Shown here: positions 25,179 to 33,296 of the stretch, in pieces
How positions within the stretch are numbered: position 1 is the first letter of the stretch
Layout: every line of letters starts with the position of its first letter
DNA from: Dysgonomonas mossii DSM 22836
GTDB taxonomy: Bacteria > Bacteroidota > Bacteroidia > Bacteroidales > Dysgonomonadaceae
DNA: 64,000 bases
Reading direction: 5' to 3'
NCBI RefSeq assembly: GCF_000213575.1
Contig: NZ_GL892005.1
Span: 591,995 to 655,994 of the forward strand
Translations under genes and position numbers: made by a program
The notes under the pieces: generated by a model
What the model was told of the DNA's origin: nothing
The model's input: the letters and a program-made list of their open reading frames with translations, nothing else
Database searches by the model: none

Positions 25179-25901
25179 CTAAAATTCAAAGCTTTCTCCC
25201 GTGTGCTGCCATTTTATAAACTTACAACCTTTGCTTTCGGCATATTCAGCAAATGCGTTTGCCTTATCATAAGCTTCTCCAAAGTGCATTGGTGCAAAAA
25301 GGTTTGTTTGTATCGCATCTAAAAATTGTTCAGCACCTTTCATGTAATCTTTCCCCAATCTAGGATCTACAGGAAACATGGCTAAGTCGAGATGTTTAAT
25401 CTTGCCGACTAGTAAATCCAGTTCTTTCTTGTAAAAGCTTTCTGCTTCATCTATCTCTTCTTTGGTAGACTCTTCATTCCAATGCCAGTTATTTAAGTCT
25501 CCTGCATGAAAGGTGGTTTTCCCTTCGGCTTTTATCAAAAAAGAAATACCTAAGTCGGTAGAGCCAAAAGCTTCGATAGAGAGTGTTTCGTCCCTGTATG
25601 TATCCGATTTGTCAAGATAGATCGCATCTCTCTCTTTAGCTTTCCTATATTTTAAAATGTCTTTCGAAAAGATATAAATGACATTTGGATGTTCCCATTT
25701 CCATTTTAGTATCTCTTTGTTGAAGTGGTCGTGGTGCGAATGAGTGCAAAGGATATATAACTTTTTCTTTTTTTTTAGAAGTTCTTTGTAAACGATACCT
25801 TCGCCCGGTATATCAGACGAGTCTTTGTAATAATCTATAATGATAGTAAAGTTATCACCTTCTATTGCATAGCCGCTATGAAAAATATAAGTTAGTTTCA
25901 T
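25179..25901 (-). CDS. UlaG-like metallo-beta-lactamase-fold hydrolase, cytoplasmic
   Basis: The product has 240 residues and no signal peptide. The metal-binding motif THSHHDHF (His54, His56, Asp58, His59) is followed by later FHAGDLNNWHW and MHFGEAYDKA, which supply the remaining histidines and aspartate. It opens MKLTYIFHSGYAIEGDNFTI, as in UlaG/MBL-fold hydrolases that are often annotated as L-ascorbate-6-phosphate lactonase-like. No ula genes are adjacent, so I would not assign that substrate. It is a single gene; a second MBL protein at 35043 is only distantly similar. Confidence 0.85.
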   Translation of the reverse strand: MKLTYIFHSGYAIEGDNFTIIIDYYKDSSDIPGEGIVYKELLKKKKKLYILCTHSHHDHFNKEILKWKWEHPNVIYIFSKDILKYRKAKERDAIYLDKSDTYRDETLSIEAFGSTDLGISFLIKAEGKTTFHAGDLNNWHWNEESTKEEIDEAESFYKKELDLLVGKIKHLDLAMFPVDPRLGKDYMKGAEQFLDAIQTNLFAPMHFGEAYDKANAFAEYAESKGCKFIKWQHTGESFEF

Positions 25902-26062
25902 TTCTTTTAATTAATAATTCTTTTTTCTTACTGAGTTGTTTATTATTAAACTCTAAACTCTAATCATTTGTTCTGGCAATACAGTTTTCCCTGCAATTAG
26001 AAAGGCTACGAAAAACAAACTCTAAAAGCTATCAATTTTAATAATGAATAGTAACTTTAATC
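25902..26062. other. AT-rich spacer upstream of the UlaG-like gene
   Basis: This part of the 623-bp gap contains a direct repeat AAACTCTAAACTCTAA near 25949 and nothing else I can identify. The promoter of the UlaG-like gene should be here. Confidence 0.4.
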
Positions 26063-26158
26063 AGTAATAATCGTATTGAGATCGCAGATGTTTTGCGCGG
26101 TCTCGCTGTGATGAGAGTTACTCTTTTACACTTTATTGAACGTTTCAATTCCTATTAA
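26063..26158 (+). pseudogene. Remnant of a DUF418 family gene (N-terminal motif only)
   Basis: Codons from 26063 read SNNRIEIADVLRGLAVM and then RVTLLHFIERFNSY before TAA and TAG at 26156-26161. This aligns with the start of the intact DUF418 gene at 2256 (HRIDVADALRGFSVLGI), including the diagnostic ADxLRG motif and the later LVH-type motif (12 of 29 aligned residues identical). No in-frame ATG precedes it, and the rest of the gene is gone. It is probably a relic of a deleted DUF418 gene. Confidence 0.75.
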
Positions 26159-26212
26159 TAGTACAAAGGAAAGTATTTCTATATTCCGAGAAAAATATAA
26201 GGTTATGGATTA

Positions 26213-26244
26213 AACAATCTCGTCAGTTCTGCTGCGAGGTTGTT
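26213..26244. terminator. Hairpin downstream of the DUF418 remnant
   Basis: A 10-bp stem with one wobble pairs AACAATCTCG (26213-26222) with CGAGGTTGTT (26235-26244). It may be the old terminator of the deleted gene. The T tract is short. Confidence 0.4.
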
Positions 26245-26524
26245 TATTATCTGTATTAATCAATGTTTAAATAACCCTTGTTGTCAACTTTAATGAAATG
26301 CAAGGGGGATATATAGCTTGTAGCTGGATAAAGGTTCTATGTTATAAAACATAAAAAATGAGGCTGTAATCATGTTTGTGTATGTTTCTGTATATTAGTT
26401 TATTGTGGTTTTTGTGTAATTGTGTGTTCGCACACACGTTTTGATTTTAAGAAATATATGCCTTATTTTGTATCGCTTATATTTATATAACACTTGGTGA
26501 CTATTAAAACTAAATATATAATAC
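26245..26524 (+). promoter_or_regulatory. Leader region of the 3-keto-glycoside genes
   Basis: No frame is visible. A small hairpin TGTGTG-TTCG-CACACA (26421-26436) stands about 90 bp before the start and could be an operator or RNA structure. A TATTTTG near 26465 is a poor -7 box. Confidence 0.3.
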
Positions 26525-27943
26525 ATGGTAACACGCAGAAATTTCTTAAAAACCGCTGCAATGACCTCTGCCGGTATTGCTGTAGGCACAATGAACCCAT
26601 TGAATGCAGCAAGTTATAGCAGAGTAGCGGGAGCAAATCGCAAGGTGAATATTGCTTATATAGGTATAGGTAATAGAGGCGAACAGATAATCGATGACTT
26701 TGAAAAAACGGGCTTGGTGAATGTTGTTGCTCTATGTGATGTAGATATGGGCGCGAAGCATACTCAAAAAGTGATGGGTAGATATCCTAAAGCAAAGCAG
26801 TTTAAAGACTTTAGGGTGATGTTCGATAAAATAGCAAACGAGTTTGAAGCTGTTGCTATCGCTACACCGGATCATTCACATTTTCCTATCACAATGTTGG
26901 CTATGGCTAACGGAAAGCATGTGTATGTCGAAAAACCAATGGCTCGCACTTTCTATGAGGCAGAATTGATGATGAAAGCTGCCCGTAAATATCCGAATGT
27001 GGTGACTCAGGTAGGAAATCAGGGGCACTCTGAGGCTAATTACTTTCAATTCAAAGCTTGGCAGGAAGCAGGTATAATAAAAGATGTAACTTCAGTAGTG
27101 GCTCATATGAATAATCCTCGCAGATGGCATACATGGGATACTAATATCTATAAGCTGCCAGAGGCGCAACCGATTCCGTCGACACTAGACTGGATGACTT
27201 GGAATTGTGCAGTTCCGTACCATGATTATAACGAAAAATATCATTATGGTGAATGGCGTTGCTGGTACGATTTCGGTATGGGAGCTTTAGGTGACTGGGG
27301 TGCTCATATCTTGGATACTGTACATGAGTTTCTGGATTTAGGACTACCTTACGAAATTAATCCGGTGAAACTGACAGGGCACAATGACTATTTCTTCCCA
27401 ACATCCTCTACAATTCAGTTTAAGTTTGGTCCGAGAGGTGAGATGCCGGCTTGTGATATAACCTGGTACGATGGTGTGGATAACCTTCCTCCAATCCCTG
27501 AAGGATATGGAGAGTCGGCCCTTGATCCTAATATTCCGGCATCCGGAGCAGGTGAAATAAAGAAAACGTCTCTCAATCCGGGAAAGATTGTTTATAGTAA
27601 AGACTTGATTTTCAAAGGAGCTTCACATGGCACTACACTTTCTATCATACCGGAAAGCAAGGCTAGGGATATGGCTTCTAAATTGCCGGAAGTACCGAAG
27701 AGCCCTTCAAATCATTTCGCAAACTTCTTACTGGCATGTACAGGAGTAGAAAAGACTCGCTCTCCGTTTGAAATTCATGGACCATTAAGTCAGGTTTTCT
27801 CTTTAGGGGTAATGGCTCAACGCTTGAATACGAAGTTCTATTTCGACAGCAGAACAAAACAAATAACAAATAATGCGTTTGCCAATGCAATGCTGACTGG
27901 AATTCCTCCACGCAAAGATTGGGAACAATATTATAAAATATAA
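26525..27943 (+). CDS. Gfo/Idh/MocA family oxidoreductase with Tat signal
   Basis: The 472-residue protein begins MVTRRNFLKTAAMTSAG, a twin-arginine export signal (RRNFLK). The NAD(P)-binding motif is IAYIGIGNRG (44-52), and the conserved family lysine is in VEKPMA (EKP 136-138). The C-terminal substrate domain has NPRRWHTWDTNIYKLPE and DFGMGALGDWGAHILDTVHE. Tat-exported members with a bound cofactor occur next to DUF1080 hydrolases in Bacteroidetes, where they oxidise a sugar C3 hydroxyl so that the partner can cleave the glycosidic bond. This gene is 15 bp before such a DUF1080 gene. Confidence 0.9.
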   Translation: MVTRRNFLKTAAMTSAGIAVGTMNPLNAASYSRVAGANRKVNIAYIGIGNRGEQIIDDFEKTGLVNVVALCDVDMGAKHTQKVMGRYPKAKQFKDFRVMFDKIANEFEAVAIATPDHSHFPITMLAMANGKHVYVEKPMARTFYEAELMMKAARKYPNVVTQVGNQGHSEANYFQFKAWQEAGIIKDVTSVVAHMNNPRRWHTWDTNIYKLPEAQPIPSTLDWMTWNCAVPYHDYNEKYHYGEWRCWYDFGMGALGDWGAHILDTVHEFLDLGLPYEINPVKLTGHNDYFFPTSSTIQFKFGPRGEMPACDITWYDGVDNLPPIPEGYGESALDPNIPASGAGEIKKTSLNPGKIVYSKDLIFKGASHGTTLSIIPESKARDMASKLPEVPKSPSNHFANFLLACTGVEKTRSPFEIHGPLSQVFSLGVMAQRLNTKFYFDSRTKQITNNAFANAMLTGIPPRKDWEQYYKI

Positions 27944-27958
27944 AATTAAATATCATAC

Positions 27959-28684
27959 ATGAAGAAATATATATTAGCGGTTGCTATAAGTTTATTTACG
28001 ATGTCTCTGTTTGCTCAAGATAATGTATTGACCGAACAAGAAACAAGAGATGGCTGGAAATTATTGTGGGATGGTAAAACAACAGAAGGATGGAAAGGAG
28101 CCCGAATTAGTACTTTCCCATCTAAGGGTTGGGTAATAGAGAATGGTATTTTGAAAGTACTGAAAAGCGGTGGCGGCGAATCAACGAATGGCGGCGATAT
28201 CGTAACTACCCGTAAGTATAAGAATTTTATACTAAAAGTAGATTTTAAAATAACAGAGGGTGCAAACAGTGGAATAAAATATTTTGTGAATCCTGATTTA
28301 AATAAAGGTGAGGGTTCTGCAATCGGGTGTGAGTTTCAGGTACTTGACGACGAGAAACACCCGGATGCAAAGTTGGGAGTAAAAGGGAATAGAACATTAG
28401 GTTCTTTGTATGATCTGATTCCGGCATCGGCAGATAAACCTTTTATCAAGAATGGTTTTAATACTGCGACTGTTGTAGTTATTGACAATAAAGTTCAACA
28501 TTGGTTGAATGGCGTTAAAATTGTTGAGTATGAGCGTAACAATCAGATGTGGAATGCGTTGGTTGCTTACAGTAAATACGCAAACTGGCCTAACTTTGGA
28601 AATGCTCCGGAAGGCAATATTTTACTACAGGATCATGGTGATGAAGTGTGGTTTAAAAATGTAAAAATTAAAGAACTGAAATAA
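27959..28684 (+). CDS. DUF1080 (3-keto-disaccharide hydrolase family) protein
   Basis: The product has 241 residues with signal peptide [19 protein letters not shown]. The concanavalin-like DUF1080 domain shows [72 protein letters not shown] and [12 protein letters not shown]. Members hydrolyse 3-keto-glycosides made by the partner oxidoreductase. Here the oxidoreductase is directly upstream, so the two probably form a minimal oxidise-then-cleave glycoside pathway in the periplasm. Confidence 0.9.
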   Translation: MKKYILAVAISLFTMSLFAQDNVLTEQETRDGWKLLWDGKTTEGWKGARISTFPSKGWVIENGILKVLKSGGGESTNGGDIVTTRKYKNFILKVDFKITEGANSGIKYFVNPDLNKGEGSAIGCEFQVLDDEKHPDAKLGVKGNRTLGSLYDLIPASADKPFIKNGFNTATVVVIDNKVQHWLNGVKIVEYERNNQMWNALVAYSKYANWPNFGNAPEGNILLQDHGDEVWFKNVKIKELK

Positions 28685-28707
28685 CAAACCTACTAATTAT
28701 AAAGATT

Positions 28708-28855
28708 AAAGAGGTTGTGCCGAAAATATTTTTTATCTTCTGTCGCGTTTGGATGAAGTGAAACATCTCGTATCTCAATAGCCGAGATTCTCCATTACAC
28801 TAAGAATGACAAGGCGGATAACGATAAAGTATTTTACTTTTGGTACAACCTCTTT
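28708..28855. repeat. 148-bp element with 21-bp terminal inverted repeats (MITE/REP-like)
   Basis: The left end AAAGAGGTTGTgCCgAAAaTA (28708-28728 overall) matches the reverse complement of the right end (28835-28855) at 18 of 21 positions. Inside, two arms around 28752-28810 form an inner inverted repeat (ATCTCG / CGAGAT). The outer arm GAGATTCTCCATTACACTAA followed by GAATGAC resembles the dispersed GTCATTCTnAGxGnAAnGGAGAATCTC-type intergenic repeats. It has no coding frame. It may also act as a terminator for the DUF1080 gene and the convergent permease gene. Confidence 0.55.
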
Positions 28856-28859
28856 TATA

Positions 28860-30311
28860 TTATTTCTTGTTGAGTTTACTATGCTTAATTCCGTAGGTGA
28901 AATAAATAACAAAACCTATAACCATCCATATTATAAGTCTGAGCCAAGTATCGAAAGGTAGGGCAAGCATCTGTGACAGACATATCAAAACGCCTAATAT
29001 AGGAATAAAAGGAACAAGAGGTGTTTTGAACGGACGCTCAACATCCGGACGTGTTTTGCGTAGGATTATTATTGATATACATACCAGCGTGAAAGCCATT
29101 AATGTTCCAATAGACACAAGCTCCCCGAGTACATTTATCGGTAGAAGCCCTGCTATAAGACCAACAGCAATACAGGTTACAATCGTTGAATTGTGAGGTG
29201 TACTATATTTAGGATGTACTTTCGAAAAGAATTTAGGTAGTAACCCATCTCTGGATATAGTATAGAATATACGTGATTGGGCAAGCATCATAACCAAAAC
29301 AACAGAGCTTAATCCTGCTATGGCACCTATTTTGATTGGCATACGCAGCCACATAAGCCCTTCTCCTGCATTATCTATAGCCAGAGCGATGGGAGCAGGG
29401 ACGCTCAATTCTTTGTAATTTACTATTCCTGTTAACACAATCGTTACCGCTATGTATAAGATGGTGCATATAAGTAATGATAGGAGGATTCCTTTGGGCA
29501 TATCTTTTTGGGGATTCTTGGCTTCTTGTGCAGTAGTTGATACAGCATCAAATCCGATGTAAGCAAAGAAGATAACTCCTGCACCTCGAAATATTCCGCT
29601 CCAACCATAATGACCAAATTCTCCTGTATTTTGAGGAATGTAAGGTGTCCAGTTGGTGGTGTCTATAAATGATAGTCCGAACCCTATAAATAAGAGTATA
29701 ACAACAACTTTAACGACAACTACAATGTTATTTAACGTAGCAGACTGGCTTATTCCCCGAATCAACAGTACAGACATGACTGCGACAACAAACATTGCCG
29801 GGAAATTTATAATGCTACCGGTTGTGACCCAACCTCCGGCGGAGGTGTGATCGAATGGAGCTAGGCGCATATTCATTGGTATATGCAATCCGAAGTCGTC
29901 GAGGAAACTCACAAAATAGCCCGACCACCCAACAGCTACAGTTCCGGCAGTGAACAGATACTCGAGTATTAGATCCCAGCCTATAAACCATGCGAAGAAT
30001 TCTCCTAATGTAGAGTAGCTGTAAGAATAGGCGCTTCCTGCTACGGGAATCATCGATGCAAACTCCGCATAACAAAGTCCGGCCATTGCGCATCCTAATG
30101 CAGAAATGATGAAAGAAATTGTCAGGGCTGGGCCTGCATAATTTGCAGCGGCAGTTCCCGTAAGAACGAATATCCCGGTACCTATGATCGCTCCTATGCC
30201 TAAGGCGATTAAATGCCTGACCGATAAGGTCCTTTTCAATCCACCCTTTTCTTGGAGGGAATCTTTGAGTATGGATGCAATATCCTTCTTGCGGAGTAGT
30301 TGTTCTTTCAT
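28860..30311 (-). CDS. APC family amino acid permease, copy 1
   Basis: The product has 483 residues from the ATG at 30311. I prefer this to the TTG at 30341 because the paralogue next door starts at the same place relative to KKDI. It has about twelve to fourteen helices, and the signature LIALGIGAIIGTGIFVLTG with SAYSYSYSTLGEFFAWFIGW and FFAYIGFDAVSTTAQEAKNP, all typical of the CAT/YfnA-like cationic or general amino acid permeases. The exact substrate is unknown. The gene is 131 bp downstream of its paralogue. Confidence 0.9.
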   Translation of the reverse strand: MKEQLLRKKDIASILKDSLQEKGGLKRTLSVRHLIALGIGAIIGTGIFVLTGTAAANYAGPALTISFIISALGCAMAGLCYAEFASMIPVAGSAYSYSYSTLGEFFAWFIGWDLILEYLFTAGTVAVGWSGYFVSFLDDFGLHIPMNMRLAPFDHTSAGGWVTTGSIINFPAMFVVAVMSVLLIRGISQSATLNNIVVVVKVVVILLFIGFGLSFIDTTNWTPYIPQNTGEFGHYGWSGIFRGAGVIFFAYIGFDAVSTTAQEAKNPQKDMPKGILLSLLICTILYIAVTIVLTGIVNYKELSVPAPIALAIDNAGEGLMWLRMPIKIGAIAGLSSVVLVMMLAQSRIFYTISRDGLLPKFFSKVHPKYSTPHNSTIVTCIAVGLIAGLLPINVLGELVSIGTLMAFTLVCISIIILRKTRPDVERPFKTPLVPFIPILGVLICLSQMLALPFDTWLRLIIWMVIGFVIYFTYGIKHSKLNKK

Positions 30312-30472
30312 TAAGTTGTTATATTTTATGCGTGTTGACAAAAATAATAACTTTTTGAAATATTTTGTCTTAGTTGTGTGTCAAAATGATTTTAAATATT
30401 AAAATTAAATTTCTTAAAGGCGTGGATTGATGCTAAGAGTGATTGTGCGAATCACCCCTTCTGCACAATGCC

Positions 30473-31924
30473 TTACTTATTATTCAGCTTACTATGCTTA
30501 ATGCCATAAGTGAAATATATAATGAAACCAAGAATAGTCCAACCGATCATTCTTTCCCATGTACTCCAAGGTAGAGATACCATTTGTATTATACATATAG
30601 CAGCACCTAAGAGTGGAACAAATGGTACAAGTGGTGTTTTGAATGGACGCTTTAGGTCTGGCTGAGTTTTACGTAGTATGACAATTGATATACAAACTAT
30701 AGTGAATGCCATTAACGTACCGATTGATACCAATTCGCTGAGTACATGCAATGGAAATAGACCCGCTATTAACCCTGTTACAATACTGGCGAATATGGTT
30801 GCATTATGAGGAACGCCATGTTTAGGACTTACTTTGGAGAAGATACTTGGCAATAATCCATCTTTTGAAATAGCATAATATATTCGTGATTGTCCTAACA
30901 TCATAACTAAGATTACGGAACTAAGTCCGGCAATAGCTCCAAGCTTAATAAAGGGACTCAGCCATGCCAAACCTTCACCTGCACGGTCGATTGCTAATGC
31001 GATGGGCGCATCTACGTTGAGGTCTTTATAATTTACTATTCCTGTCAATACTGTTGTTACACCAATATAAAGAACAGCACAGATAAGTAATGATATGAGG
31101 ATACCTTTTGGCATATCTTTTTGAGGATTACGGGCCTCTCCCGCAGCAGTAGACAGGGCATCGAAACCTAAATATGCATAAAAAACAACAGCAGCCCCAC
31201 GAAGGATTCCTGTCCATCCGAAGTTTCCATACCCTCCTGTATTTTCAGGGATATATGGCACCCAGTTGCTTGTGTCGATATATGATAAACCAAAACCTAT
31301 GAATAATAGAATAACACCGACTTTTATAACTACAATGACATTGTTGACAAGAGCTGATTGCTTTATGCCTCCTATAAGAAATGCGGAAACTATGGCTACG
31401 ATAAATACTGCAGGAAAATTGATAATTTTCCCTGTCCACACCCAACTTCCGTCTTTCAGGTGATCGAAAGTGGCTCCTGCTATTTGCTCGGGAAAATGTA
31501 TTCCCCATTCATTTAATAAGCTGAGCATGTAACCAGACCATCCCACAGCAACGCTGGAGCATGCAAAAAGATATTCAAGAACTAAAATCCAACCTACAAA
31601 CCAAGCTAATACTTCGCCCATTGTAGTATAGCTGTAGGAATACACTCCTCCTGATACCGGTATCATTGCGGCAAACTCAGCATAGCATAAACCAGCCATA
31701 ACACATCCCAGTGCTGATATAACAAAAGAAATAGTTAGAGCCGGACCCGCATACATTGAAGCTGCCTGACCGGTAATAACAAAAATCCCTGTGCCTACAA
31801 TGGCTCCGATTCCTAAGGTTATAAGGTTGGTGGCAGTCAGACTTCTTCTAAGCCCTTCTTTGTTTTCTGAAGGCTCTCCAAGTATAACTGAAATGTCTTT
31901 TTTCTTGAATAATCTATCGAGCAT
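30473..31924 (-). CDS. APC family amino acid permease, copy 2
   Basis: The product has 483 residues and is homologous over its full length to copy 1: LITLGIGAIVGTGIFVITG, YSYSYTTMGEVLAWFVGW, FYAYLGFDALSTAAGEARNP and the same C-terminal FIIYFTYGIKHSKLNNK. The N-terminal region (MLDRLFKKKDISVILG) matches the start of copy 1. Tandem duplication with later divergence is clear, which suggests different substrates or affinities. It faces away from proC. Confidence 0.9.
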   Translation of the reverse strand: MLDRLFKKKDISVILGEPSENKEGLRRSLTATNLITLGIGAIVGTGIFVITGQAASMYAGPALTISFVISALGCVMAGLCYAEFAAMIPVSGGVYSYSYTTMGEVLAWFVGWILVLEYLFACSSVAVGWSGYMLSLLNEWGIHFPEQIAGATFDHLKDGSWVWTGKIINFPAVFIVAIVSAFLIGGIKQSALVNNVIVVIKVGVILLFIGFGLSYIDTSNWVPYIPENTGGYGNFGWTGILRGAAVVFYAYLGFDALSTAAGEARNPQKDMPKGILISLLICAVLYIGVTTVLTGIVNYKDLNVDAPIALAIDRAGEGLAWLSPFIKLGAIAGLSSVILVMMLGQSRIYYAISKDGLLPSIFSKVSPKHGVPHNATIFASIVTGLIAGLFPLHVLSELVSIGTLMAFTIVCISIVILRKTQPDLKRPFKTPLVPFVPLLGAAICIIQMVSLPWSTWERMIGWTILGFIIYFTYGIKHSKLNNK

Positions 31925-31939
31925 AATTTAGATTTTGTG

Positions 31940-31947
31940 CAAAAGTA
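31940..31947 (-). promoter_or_regulatory. -7 promoter box of the permease pair
   Basis: On the minus strand TACTTTTG matches TAnnTTTG exactly, 15 bp before the ATG at 31924. No -33 TTTG is visible. Confidence 0.4.
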
Positions 31948-32204
31948 AGGAAAATGAAATAATTATCTTGTTAATCGAGGTTTTTTAGATAAAAAAGAAA
32001 TATTTTTTGATAATTTTACGTTCTAGTGACATACATCGAACAAGAAAAGTAGAACACTAAAATAGTAAATGTTGATTTAGGAATTAATCATCACTAAAGA
32101 ATCTTGATAAAGGTTGACTTGTTCTATAATTTTCATAAGTGAGATATATAACTAGAAAGAAGATTATAAAGACTATATAAAGAAACACTATAATAAATAA
32201 GTAT

Positions 32205-32990
32205 ATGAAAATATCGATTATAGGCGGAGGAAACATGGGTGGAGCTATTGCTCGGGGATTGTCTACCGGCTTACTCTTTAAACCTGAGGACATAACGGTC
32301 ATTACGAAGACTTCGGCTTCCGCAACTCGGATGAAAGACTCGGCAGAACGCTTAAATGTAGTCGCAAGTGAGTACGATTCATTAGATACAGCCGATATTG
32401 TAATTGTTGCAGTTAAACCATGGCTTATAGAGGAAGTATTGTTACAAAACAAAGATAGATTGAAAAATCCAACTCAGGTATTGGTGTCTGTTGCTTCCGG
32501 TATTTCATTGGAGCAGTTAGCGAGTTGGTCGGTAGTCGGGAAAAGCATCTTTCGGGTAATGCCAAATACAGCGATTGCCGAAAAACAAAGTATGACTTTT
32601 GTCTCTACTCTGAATGCTCAAAAAGAAGATATAGCTCAGATTGTAGATATATTTAATGAATTAGGAAAAACAGAATTAATCGATGAAAAGCTATTGCCTG
32701 CAGCAACATCCTTAGCATCGTGCGGTATAGCCTACGCGTTTCGTTATATTAGAGCGGCGATGGAAGGTGGCGTAGAAATGGGTTTGTATCCAAATCAGGC
32801 TAAAGAAATAGTAATGCAAACATTGTTGGGCGCGGTGACGTTGCTTGAGGCAAATGGCTCCCATCCTGAAGCTGAGATTGATAAGGTAACCACAGCCGGA
32901 GGTATAACAATAAAGGGGCTTAATGAAATGGAGCATGCAGGGTTTACATCATCGGTTATCAAAGGATTGAAAGCAAGTAATGTAAAGTGA
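32205..32990 (+). CDS. proC: Pyrroline-5-carboxylate reductase
   Basis: The 261-residue protein makes proline from pyrroline-5-carboxylate with NAD(P)H. It shows the Rossmann start MKISIIGGGNMGGAIARGL, IVAVKPWLIEEVL, VLVSVASGISLEQL, FRVMPNTAIA and the C-terminal signature region TLLGAVTLLEANGSHPEAEI followed by TAGGITIKGLNEME. The length and motifs are normal for ProC. It is a single gene ending in a strong terminator. Confidence 0.93.
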   Translation: MKISIIGGGNMGGAIARGLSTGLLFKPEDITVITKTSASATRMKDSAERLNVVASEYDSLDTADIVIVAVKPWLIEEVLLQNKDRLKNPTQVLVSVASGISLEQLASWSVVGKSIFRVMPNTAIAEKQSMTFVSTLNAQKEDIAQIVDIFNELGKTELIDEKLLPAATSLASCGIAYAFRYIRAAMEGGVEMGLYPNQAKEIVMQTLLGAVTLLEANGSHPEAEIDKVTTAGGITIKGLNEMEHAGFTSSVIKGLKASNVK

Positions 32991-33011
32991 TATATACTCC
33001 GGATGATATAG

Positions 33012-33042
33012 AGTCTTACTCAAAATAGTAAGACTTTTTTTA
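33012..33042 (+). terminator. Terminator after proC
   Basis: A 9-bp stem pairs AGTCTTACT (33012-33020) with AGTAAGACT (33027-33035), followed by TTTTTTT. Confidence 0.92.
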
Positions 33043-33154
33043 TACATATAAATCACTCGATAGCCTGATTGTATTTGTGTTTTACGCATAGATTATTCTA
33101 TCATAATAAAAAATAAAAAGTAAAATCGGCGATACTGATTTCACTTATATATAT

Positions 33155-33162
33155 TATCTTTA
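33155..33162 (+). promoter_or_regulatory. -7 promoter box of recJ in a 306-bp gap
   Basis: TATCTTTA is one base off TAnnTTTG. It would give a leader of about 130 nt before the ATG at 33297. Apart from this box and the proC terminator, the gap 32991-33296 shows nothing I can name. Confidence 0.35.
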
Positions 33163-33296
33163 CGAATTCGTACTAGGCTACTTTTCGATATAAATAGCCG
33201 TACTAAGAGATTGGTAAAAGGGCATATTGTTGTCATATTTAACAAAAAAATGCTAGCCTATCTCTCTTGAGACAGAAGAAAGAAAAACTATATATA

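Noticed and set aside
25179-25901. Annotation as L-ascorbate-6-phosphate lactonase UlaG
   Set aside because: The fold matches but no ula operon gene is nearby and the superfamily has many substrates.
26421-26436. Hairpin TGTGTG-TTCG-CACACA upstream of the Gfo/Idh gene as a riboswitch
   Set aside because: It is too small, with no surrounding conserved RNA fold; it could be an operator, but the evidence is weak, so it is only mentioned in the leader entry.
32084-32452. Leftward open frame between the permease and proC
   Set aside because: It overlaps most of the proC 5' end and has no family resemblance or signal; the frame is explained by the proC coding strand.
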